From Gammaproteobacteria bacterium (GTDB lineage Bacteria > Pseudomonadota > Gammaproteobacteria > Pseudomonadales > Cellvibrionaceae): a stretch of 64,000 bases of DNA. A program made the position numbers and the translations under genes. The stretch covers positions 310,001 to 374,000 of the forward strand of contig SEBU01000002.1 of the NCBI GenBank assembly GCA_004173475.1, read 5' to 3'. Shown one piece after another: positions 58,047 through 64,000 of this stretch (positions within the stretch are counted from its first letter, which is position 1; each line of letters begins with the position of its first letter). The notes under the pieces are model-generated. The model was not told where the DNA came from. It saw only the letters and a program-made list of their open reading frames with translations, and did no database searches.

Positions 58047-58378
58047 CACAAGTGGAACTGAATAACCAAACAATTGAATTGGACAAAGAAGGATTTTTAG
58101 TAAATCTGAATGGATGGACAGAAGAAATAGCAAATGCAATTGCACAAAAAGATGGAATTAATTTGACAGAAGCTCATTGGGAAATTATTCACCTTACTCG
58201 CGATTTTTACCAGACTTTCCAAATATCCCCTTCTATGCGGGCACTGGTAAAGCGAACAGAGCATGTACTTGGTAGTGAAAAAGGAAAAAGTATTTATTTA
58301 CTGCAATTATTTCCAACTAGCCCCGCGAAATTCGCATGCAAAATTGCGGGGCTACCCAAACCGGCTAATTGTTTTTAA
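58025..58378 (+). CDS. tusE: TusE/DsrC-family sulfur carrier with two C-terminal cysteines
   Basis: 117 residues of the DsrC family: HWEIIHLTRDFYQTFQISP and the C-terminal arm KIAGLPKPANCF. The penultimate Cys (C116) is universal. A second Cys at C105 lies 11 residues before it, the spacing of the two redox cysteines of DsrC. E. coli TusE has no Cys there. The gene order tusDCB-E matches dsrEFH-C as well, but no dsrAB sulfite reductase is nearby. The ATG at 58025 overlaps tusB; a TTG at 58043 is an alternative. It accepts sulfur from TusBCD for MnmA-dependent tRNA thiolation, if it acts as TusE. Confidence 0.9.
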   Translation: MHPKLVLTQVELNNQTIELDKEGFLVNLNGWTEEIANAIAQKDGINLTEAHWEIIHLTRDFYQTFQISPSMRALVKRTEHVLGSEKGKSIYLLQLFPTSPAKFACKIAGLPKPANCF

Positions 58379-58416
58379 ACACTCTAAGTGTAGAGATTTA
58401 GGCGGGGACTTGATTA

Positions 58417-58764
58417 TTAGGCAGCATCAATAGACTTGATTGTGCCTTTTGGTAATACAGCGTGAACAGCGATTTTTTGAAATTTAAGTTCAATGTTATT
58501 TCCCGTTTCAACAACAACGTAATTTTCATCGACTTTTACAACTCTCCCAAGCAATCCACTCGTTAAAACAACTTCATCGCCTTTTGATAAAGCGCTCACC
58601 AGATTTTGATGTTCTTTTTGACGTTTACGTTGAGGACGAATAATAAAAAAATACATAAACGCAAACATACCCACCATCATGATTAACATGATAGGGTCAA
58701 AACCAGAAGGACTAGCTTGCGGAGTAGATGTTTGTGCTACGGCAGAAGAAACGAAGAAACTCAT
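58417..58764 (-). CDS. yajC: Preprotein translocase subunit YajC
   Basis: 115 residues: a short periplasmic N-terminus, one membrane helix (about 24-42, PIMLIMMVGMFAFMYFFII), RPQRKRQKEH, then the cytoplasmic GDEVVLTSGLLGRVVKVDENYV barrel. It normally associates with SecDF. tgt, secD and secF, which usually flank it, are not present; it is convergent with tusE and stands alone. AGGGG precedes the start. Confidence 0.95.
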   Translation of the reverse strand: MSFFVSSAVAQTSTPQASPSGFDPIMLIMMVGMFAFMYFFIIRPQRKRQKEHQNLVSALSKGDEVVLTSGLLGRVVKVDENYVVVETGNNIELKFQKIAVHAVLPKGTIKSIDAA

Positions 58765-58842
58765 TGAAAACCCCTAACAATTAAAAAGCGCTAACTCTAC
58801 CTGTTTCGGGTAGAGGGCGCAATTAAGCTTGGGGCTTGAAAG

Positions 58843-59286
58843 TTAAGCGTAATCTCTGAAGAGTTTACGGAAAACGCTTGGAGACAATCCAGTCCAACGC
58901 TTGAACGCGTTTGTAAAACTCGTTCTATCAGAAAAATCCAACGCTTTGGATACAAGGTCGACGCTCATATGATCGTCGATTAAATACTTGATCGAATAAT
59001 GGAATCGTACATCGTCACGCAGCTGCGCAAAATTTGCGTCTTGTTGCTGTAAACGACGCTGCAGAGTTCTTTTAGATAATCCGATATCCTCCGCAATACG
59101 ATCAATCGACAAATCGGAATGCCCTACGCGTGCATGCAGCGCATTAACGACTCTGGCGGCAACTCCCTCACAATGAGGGATTCTAGCGAGAGATAAATAT
59201 TCCTGATAAGAACGAATATCAGACTGGCTGAATTCACCGTCGAACGCAGAGGTTTCATTACGATAGTTGCGCTGTAGCTGAATCAT
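58843..59286 (-). CDS. Short AraC-type DNA-binding protein
   Basis: 147 residues. The C-terminal 100 form a full AraC/XylS double helix-turn-helix (LSIDRIAEDIGLSKRTLQRRLQQQ; VDLVSKALDFSDRTSFTNAFKRWTGLSPSVFRK). The N-terminal 45 residues are too short for the usual ligand domain. GGAGAGG lies just before the ATG, so this looks like a complete small regulator rather than a truncated frame. Target genes are unknown. Upstream 188 bases are AT-rich without a gene. Confidence 0.85.
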   Translation of the reverse strand: MIQLQRNYRNETSAFDGEFSQSDIRSYQEYLSLARIPHCEGVAARVVNALHARVGHSDLSIDRIAEDIGLSKRTLQRRLQQQDANFAQLRDDVRFHYSIKYLIDDHMSVDLVSKALDFSDRTSFTNAFKRWTGLSPSVFRKLFRDYA

Positions 59287-59474
59287 TCACGCCTCTCCTT
59301 ACCAACAGGTTGTTTAAATTATGAGCAGATAGTCTGAAGTACAAATTTCATAAAACTTCAAGTGGATATTTACTCTTTGAATGAGATTATAGTCAATAAA
59401 CTTTCATCGCCATCACATAAACCTACAAAAACATCAAGTAATCCCAAAATTTGTGATTTATATATCAAAAAACC

Positions 59475-59948
59475 TTAAGTAGGGCTATTTATATAATTTA
59501 TCACGTCGTCGTGATGTGTTTTGGTCTTAACTTTATCGAAGATCTGCCGCAGCTTACCATCCAGATCAATAAAAAAGCTGGTTCGAATGATGCCCATGGA
59601 CTCTCGGCCCATAAATTTTTTCAGTCCCCATACGCCGTAAGTATCTGCTACGGAATGATCTTCATCTGCTAACAAGTCAAAATTCAAATGATTTTTCATA
59701 GCAAATTTCTGAAGTTGCGTTGGAGAGTCTGGGCTTAGCGCTAATACAATTGTATTGAGTTTTTTAAATTCTTGAAAATAATCGCGAATTCCGCACGCCT
59801 GAACAGTGCAGCCTGGCGTTGATGCTTTTGGATAAAAATAAACCAATACATTACTCTTACCCCGAAAATCTTTGAGTCGAATAATTTCATTATTTTGGTT
59901 CGATAGCGAAAAATCTGGTGCTAAATTTCCAACTTTTGCAAAAGGCAT
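59475..59948 (-). CDS. bcp: Peroxiredoxin, Bcp/PrxQ type
   Basis: 157 residues. Peroxidatic Cys and resolving Cys are in STPGCTVQACGIRD, five residues apart as in the two-Cys Bcp type; VYFYPKAST precedes them. It reduces H2O2 and organic peroxides, most likely with thioredoxin. It lies 17 bases downstream of the diguanylate cyclase gene on the same strand. Confidence 0.95.
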   Translation of the reverse strand: MPFAKVGNLAPDFSLSNQNNEIIRLKDFRGKSNVLVYFYPKASTPGCTVQACGIRDYFQEFKKLNTIVLALSPDSPTQLQKFAMKNHLNFDLLADEDHSVADTYGVWGLKKFMGRESMGIIRTSFFIDLDGKLRQIFDKVKTKTHHDDVINYINSPT

Positions 59949-59965
59949 TTAATTCTAACCCCATA

Positions 59966-60664
59966 TTATTGACTGTTATCTACCGCACCAAAGAGGGCAT
60001 TTTTTTCGTCTTGGGTAACGGAATCTATTTTAGTTGTAGTTAATAAAGACGGATGAACAACTTTGTTTCGCCCCTGTCCCTTAGCCTTATAAAGCCATGC
60101 ATCGACACGCTGAATAAATGCCTCAGCAGTTTCACTATTACGCGAGGTGAATTCGTCGACACCTAGGCTAGCGGTTATATGAATCGAATTGTGACCCGTA
60201 ATTTCCAAAGGTTCAGTTTCAATCATTTCACGCAATCTATTGGCGACACTGACCGCTTGTCGTAAATCAGTATTTGGCAGGAGCACGACAAATTCTTCGC
60301 CACCAAAACGACAACCAAAATCCAGTTTCCGGATCGCGATTTTTATCAAATTGGAAATATGTATTAGCGCATGATTTCCAATGTCATGGCCCCATTTATC
60401 ATTAAATTTTTTAAAGTAGTCCACATCCAATAAAATCATCGAGAGCGGTTGTGTGCCACGCCGGGTGCGCTCCATTTCAAGAGCAATAGTTTCTTTGAAA
60501 AAACGAAAGTTATACAAACCTGTCAACGCATCTGTGCGGACCAATTCCGTTAGGGAATCGACTTCACTTCGTAACCGCATAATTTCATTTAAAAACTCAC
60601 AGGGATTTTCTCCATATGGGCAACGTAAATTATCTTTTTTAGTATCGTCGGCAATTTTTTTCAT
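59966..60664 (-). CDS. Diguanylate cyclase (GGDEF domain)
   Basis: 232 residues. A short N-terminal region with C15/C22 and a coiled-coil-like helix (about 24-43) leads into one GGDEF domain. The active site is GGEEF (121-125), and the inhibitory site R112-KL-D115 lies exactly five residues before it, so product inhibition is expected. DALTGLYNFRFF and DVDYFKKFNDKWGHDIGN are intact. It should make c-di-GMP in the cytoplasm; the Cys-x6-Cys N-terminus could be a redox or metal sensor, which is conjecture. Confidence 0.94.
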   Translation of the reverse strand: MKKIADDTKKDNLRCPYGENPCEFLNEIMRLRSEVDSLTELVRTDALTGLYNFRFFKETIALEMERTRRGTQPLSMILLDVDYFKKFNDKWGHDIGNHALIHISNLIKIAIRKLDFGCRFGGEEFVVLLPNTDLRQAVSVANRLREMIETEPLEITGHNSIHITASLGVDEFTSRNSETAEAFIQRVDAWLYKAKGQGRNKVVHPSLLTTTKIDSVTQDEKNALFGAVDNSQ

Positions 60665-60701
60665 ATGGAGTTTTTACGCATAAGAATGAACAGTACGATG
60701 G

Positions 60702-61742
60702 TTAGGCTTGTAGAAGAACACCTTCGGGTAGCTGCATCGTGATGCAATGAAGACTCCCGCCACGCTCTATCAAACTTAGGCAGGGGATTCCAAAAATTTC
60801 ATATCCAGGAAAAGCTTGCGAAACAACCTCAAGCGCATCTTCATCGCTTAAAGCATCATATATAGGTACCAATACAGCTTCATTTACTATTAAAAAATTT
60901 GCATAACTTGCCGGCATGCGTTCATTTTTATCACTAAGGTGTACACCAGGCCAAGGCAGGGGAAGCAAGCGATACGGCTGACCATTCGCATTGGTCATCG
61001 ATATTAATTCCTGCTCCATGTTTTTTAAACTTAGATAATGCTCATCGTTTTCGTCATCACATGCGGTATAAATAATTGTACTATTCGGACATATTCTAGC
61101 GAGTACATCTACGTGCCCATCAGTGTCGTCACCCGCCAAGTACCCGGCGGTCAACCAATTGATTTTTTGCACGCCTAATAGTGCTTTTAATGTATTTTCA
61201 ACATCATCTTTTGACAAGTTTGGATTGCGATTTTTATTTAGCAAACACGATGATGTTGTTAATAATGTACCTTGACCATCACTCTCAATTGAGCCTCCTT
61301 CCAGGATAAAATTTACACTTTTAAAATCGGCAGATGGGAAAGCGTCTAAATCAAACATTTTTTTCGATGCTTGATTGTCCAACTCAAACGGATATTTGGA
61401 ACCCCATGCATTAAATTCAAAATCTAACAATTTCATTCCTGAATCGGTTTGAACAGTAATAGGCCCAAAGTCACGAACCCAAGTATCATTAGTTTCAACT
61501 TCATAAAAATAAACGTATTCCAGCGGAACTTCCATCGCTTCAAGTCGCAAGCGAACGTTTGCTACCAATGACTTGGGAATGGCGATAACAACATCCGCGT
61601 AATCACAGATAACCGAAACCAGGGCCTCGTAAAGCTGTTCTAGATCATCAAGACGATCATGCCAACCGGTGTTTTCATGTGGCCATGCTAACAGAATGGC
61701 ATCCTGTGGCTCCCATTCTGCGGGAAGACGTGGGTTAATCAT
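60702..61742 (-). CDS. Agmatine deiminase family protein
   Basis: 346 residues, porphyromonas-type peptidylarginine/agmatine deiminase fold. Seen: LPAEWEPQDAILLAWPHENTGW, NDTWVRDFGPI, FILEGGSIESDG, DDTDGHVDVLARI, and the catalytic Cys in GGSLHCITMQLP. It converts agmatine to N-carbamoylputrescine in polyamine synthesis; the partner aguB is not adjacent. It lies upstream of the diguanylate cyclase gene on the same strand by 37 bases, so they may be co-transcribed. Confidence 0.92.
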   Translation of the reverse strand: MINPRLPAEWEPQDAILLAWPHENTGWHDRLDDLEQLYEALVSVICDYADVVIAIPKSLVANVRLRLEAMEVPLEYVYFYEVETNDTWVRDFGPITVQTDSGMKLLDFEFNAWGSKYPFELDNQASKKMFDLDAFPSADFKSVNFILEGGSIESDGQGTLLTTSSCLLNKNRNPNLSKDDVENTLKALLGVQKINWLTAGYLAGDDTDGHVDVLARICPNSTIIYTACDDENDEHYLSLKNMEQELISMTNANGQPYRLLPLPWPGVHLSDKNERMPASYANFLIVNEAVLVPIYDALSDEDALEVVSQAFPGYEIFGIPCLSLIERGGSLHCITMQLPEGVLLQA

Positions 61743-61809
61743 AGTAATAGAAACCTTGACGGTAAAAATGCCTTAATTATAACCAAGCTCAGTTTGAATA
61801 CCACCATGA

Positions 61810-62349
61810 TTATTGCGACGAAATTTTTTCTTCAGCAGGCAAAGAAATAACCTTTTCATTTTCTGGCTTTTTAAATTGCAGTGTTTTTTTTGTTTCAGGG
61901 CCAACCTGCATGATTAACGCAAGAGTTTGAGATGAAAAGGATTCACCGTTTCTAAAACGAAAATTCATTTTGAGATAAAAGCGTCCGTCTGAGGGAGCAA
62001 GCAAAGTTATTGGAAACTTGATTCTTGAGTAACGAGATATAGTCACAACATGGTGACTTTCGGAACTAATGATATTTATGTTGGGAGTTGGAATAAAATC
62101 TATCTCCAAATCGCCTTCAGTCTCGCTTGTTTCAATTTCAATATCGACAGGTGTCTGCTGATTTGAATTCATAAAAATTATGGGCGCAGAAACAAGTTTT
62201 ACAGAAGCTCCCGGTTTCGCTTTCTTTAAAGGCGAATCTGCCGCTGAAGTTTGCTTCGAAACATCGTGTGATTTTCCGTGGCAACCCAACAAAATCAACG
62301 CGGTAGAAAATATGACAATTACTTTTTTAAGGTTACAGAATAAAGCCAT
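61810..62349 (-). CDS. Hypothetical lipoprotein
   Basis: 179 residues. A type II signal with lipobox LILLGC (Cys at 23) marks an exported lipoprotein. A Ser/Lys-rich linker follows, then a beta-sandwich-like region with alternating strands (about 48-150) and an acidic tail. I do not recognise a family. It starts 17 bases after the stop of the upstream metalloprotease-like lipoprotein, so the two probably form one operon and may act together at the cell envelope. Confidence 0.7.
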   Translation of the reverse strand: MALFCNLKKVIVIFSTALILLGCHGKSHDVSKQTSAADSPLKKAKPGASVKLVSAPIIFMNSNQQTPVDIEIETSETEGDLEIDFIPTPNINIISSESHHVVTISRYSRIKFPITLLAPSDGRFYLKMNFRFRNGESFSSQTLALIMQVGPETKKTLQFKKPENEKVISLPAEEKISSQ

Positions 62350-62366
62350 AACTCGCCCCGGTTTGC

Positions 62367-64000
62367 TTAATTGGCTATGACGTAAACATCAAAACAGCTG
62401 GTGTTTTTACTAGTTGAATTTTCATTATCACGGTAAATTTTGTCATAAATCTCCAAAACATAATTCCCTTTCGACAACTTTATACTAGTGGATACCTTAT
62501 CAGCTTCAATATTTTCCGCGTAACCAACTTGCGCTCCCCTCAAATAAATAAAAAATTCGGGTTTGGAATAGGTATTTATATCAACAGATTTTTCAACGTG
62601 AACTGAAAGTTGCACCGCTTGGGTAATGTTCAGCTTTACAAATTGAGAGTTTCCTAACTTATTTTGTTCGCCATATTGGTTCGAGCTGCAAATGCGTGTG
62701 GGGTAGCCATTTACCAAAATTTCTTTGTAAATTGGCAATTGAATTGCCAAACCCCCGCTGTTGGATTCATTTGCACCGTACTCATCCTCCCCCCAAATGG
62801 ATTGTTCTCGCATTAAAGCCTGCAACACAGAAACATATTGGGGGATTTGCTTACGTAACTCGGAATAAAATACATAGATGCTAATCATTGCTTCATTAGT
62901 GTAATAAGAAGCACTGCTTAAAATCTGAAATAAAGGCTTGAAATCATTTGCTGTTTTGTTTTCATCACTAGCGTAGAAATTATACAGAATGGAACTGATT
63001 GAACCCTCGCTAAAATAGCCTTTATTAATTCGACTTTTTTTTGCGATATCAAATGTGAACCCCGATGCTTGATAGACACCGGACGCGTCAGAATAATTAG
63101 CTCTATCGATCACTATGCCAGAAAATGCATTGGCAAAACCTTCAGACATTGCCACACGCATATCCAGGAATTTCCCGTCCGCATGGTCCCCACCTATGCT
63201 ATCGGAACGAAATAATTCATCCTCAAGATAATGACCCCATTCATGTAGCAGAACATGCGGATCATACTCATCAATATCATAGTTTGCGTCACCCAGAATA
63301 TAGATTGCAGAGCCGTCATAAAAACTCGTGCCAATTTCACCCATAGTATAATCACCATCCGCTGCTGAATTTTTGGTGCTCCAACGAAGTTCAAGCGGTC
63401 GTAAACTTTTTGTATTTCCCGCACTCGTCACGCGCATGAGACCGACATAAATGCTGTCCAGTATTGCGAAAGGAGCTGCTGAGCGCGGCGCTGGGTAGCC
63501 AAACCCATCCCAACCTGAGCTCGCGTGAAGGTCCCGCACCGAATCGGTAGTACCTGACGACGCTAATGAGCCTTCCAAAACATAGAGCGCATTATTTGCC
63601 GTGTTGTCAGTAACTTTAAAATCCCAGGAAGGAGACGAATTATTTAGCAACTGCGCTTTGACGCGCACTTTCAAAAAGATGTTTTGCTCCACTGCGACGG
63701 AATAGGCTCCGTCGGACGTCGTACTAGTGAAGGCTTTGACCTCACCGACGCTATCTAACAGCTCCACCATTGCGCCACGCACTGGTCGCCGTTCTGTAGC
63801 AGTGTAATCCAGGCCGATAAAATCCGAGTTGTGTGGAACGTAGTCATAGGTTATTTTCCCGCTCAAGATTACGCTGGTTGAGGTGCTTGCATGTGAAGAT
63901 GATTTTTTTGAGTTAGGCCCATTTCCACCGCCACCACCACAACCGGTGAAGCATAGAAACGTGAAAAGAATAATAACCGTGGATAAACTTGCTAACCGGG
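62367..64000 (-). CDS. Putative zinc-metalloprotease lipoprotein (5' end outside window)
   Basis: The frame runs open from 62367 to the right edge. Beyond the internal TTG at 63866 it reads, upstream, a hydrophobic stretch with lipobox FTGC (Cys at 63941-63939), then a Gly-rich and Ser/Thr-rich linker, so the protein is a lipoprotein whose start codon lies just outside. An N-terminal beta domain (carboxypeptidase-regulatory-like, GAMVELLDSVGEVKAFTSTTSDGAYSV region) is followed by HEWGHYLED, an HExxH zinc site, and a downstream SEGFANAFSG supplying a possible third ligand Glu. The C-terminal region is beta-rich, like a pre-peptidase domain. The exact peptidase family is not recognised. Confidence 0.75.
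   Translation of the reverse strand, partial: RLASLSTVIILFTFLCFTGCGGGGGNGPNSKKSSSHASTSTSVILSGKITYDYVPHNSDFIGLDYTATERRPVRGAMVELLDSVGEVKAFTSTTSDGAYSVAVEQNIFLKVRVKAQLLNNSSPSWDFKVTDNTANNALYVLEGSLASSGTTDSVRDLHASSGWDGFGYPAPRSAAPFAILDSIYVGLMRVTSAGNTKSLRPLELRWSTKNSAADGDYTMGEIGTSFYDGSAIYILGDANYDIDEYDPHVLLHEWGHYLEDELFRSDSIGGDHADGKFLDMRVAMSEGFANAFSGIVIDRANYSDASGVYQASGFTFDIAKKSRINKGYFSEGSISSILYNFYASDENKTANDFKPLFQILSSASYYTNEAMISIYVFYSELRKQIPQYVSVLQALMREQSIWGEDEYGANESNSGGLAIQLPIYKEILVNGYPTRICSSNQYGEQNKLGNSQFVKLNITQAVQLSVHVEKSVDINTYSKPEFFIYLRGAQVGYAENIEADKVSTSIKLSKGNYVLEIYDKIYRDNENSTSKNTSCFDVYVIAN

Noticed and set aside
58025-58378. Full dsr sulfur-oxidation locus
   Set aside because: Only DsrEFH/DsrC-like (Tus) genes are present; no dsrAB, dsrMKJOP or other Dsr genes in the window.
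62367-63866. Metalloprotease start at 63866
   Set aside because: That initiator is a TTG in mid-frame; the open frame continues upstream through a linker and a lipobox to the window edge.

Overview
The window is a chromosomal segment of a gammaproteobacterium, most likely Cellvibrionaceae (Cellvibrio/Saccharophagus/Teredinibacter relatives). Reasons are a moderate GC content by eye, a TonB-dependent receptor / tryptophan-halogenase / SapC module typical of polysaccharide-degrading marine and soil bacteria, Pseudomonas-like gene order in the yceD-rpmF-plsX-fab region, and ffh-ypjD, rluC-rne and tusDCBE neighbourhoods of gammaproteobacterial type. This placement is inference from gene content, not a database match. 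I see no prophage, transposase, rRNA operon or CRISPR array.

Layout. 1-3.2 kb: end of a TonB receptor, a terminator, a flavin-dependent halogenase and a SapC-family gene (+ strand). 3.3-4.5 kb: three small genes (acidic protein, 90-aa protein, 48-aa lmo0937-type membrane protein). 4.6-7.5 kb (-): a four-gene flavin electron-transfer set (DUF6662 barrel, FMN-binding protein, ApbE, four-helix membrane protein) under a good Fur-box match. 7.7-12.3 kb (-): TPR protein, response regulator, sensor kinase, cupredoxin, FTR1 iron permease and outer-membrane protein. 12.3-16.0 kb (-): a tightly overlapping operon of a thermostable-hemolysin-family (GNAT/AHL-synthase-like) protein, an AMP-dependent ligase, a heme-oxygenase-like di-iron oxidase and an SDR. 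This is the best candidate for an undescribed small-molecule pathway. 16.2-25.4 kb: a PilZ protein and the glycogen cluster malQ-GH57-glgC (-) / glgB-glgA (+). 25.5-32 kb: pilU, fadBA, and an XRE-cupin regulator with a YjbR protein.

32.5-39.5 kb: malic enzyme, hopJ-like gene, yjbQ, ffh, ypjD and a KefB/YbaL-type antiporter. 39.7-43 kb: cysS and glnS. 43-50.5 kb (-): yceD-rpmF-plsX-fabD-fabG-acpP-fabF-pabC-mltG, lacking fabH and the usual tmk-holB tail. 50.7-53 kb: maf, an HAD phosphatase and rluC. 53-56.6 kb: a long structured leader and rne. 56.7-58.4 kb: tRNA-Ser(UGA) and tusDCBE. 58.4-64 kb (-): an isolated yajC, a short AraC protein, bcp, a diguanylate cyclase, an agmatine-deiminase-family enzyme, and two lipoprotein genes. 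The second is a HExxH metalloprotease that runs off the right edge.

How the genes work together. Iron is the theme of the first 16 kb: a Fur-controlled flavin/heme reductase-like set, an FTR1 permease with its own two-component system, and an iron-dependent oxidase inside a putative biosynthetic operon all lie side by side on one strand. The glycogen cluster gives ADP-glucose synthesis, elongation, branching and remodelling. The fab block links L32, phospholipid acyl transfer and fatty-acid elongation, and fadBA supplies beta-oxidation. The tus genes relay sulfur to tRNA; the TusE-like carrier here has the two cysteines of DsrC.
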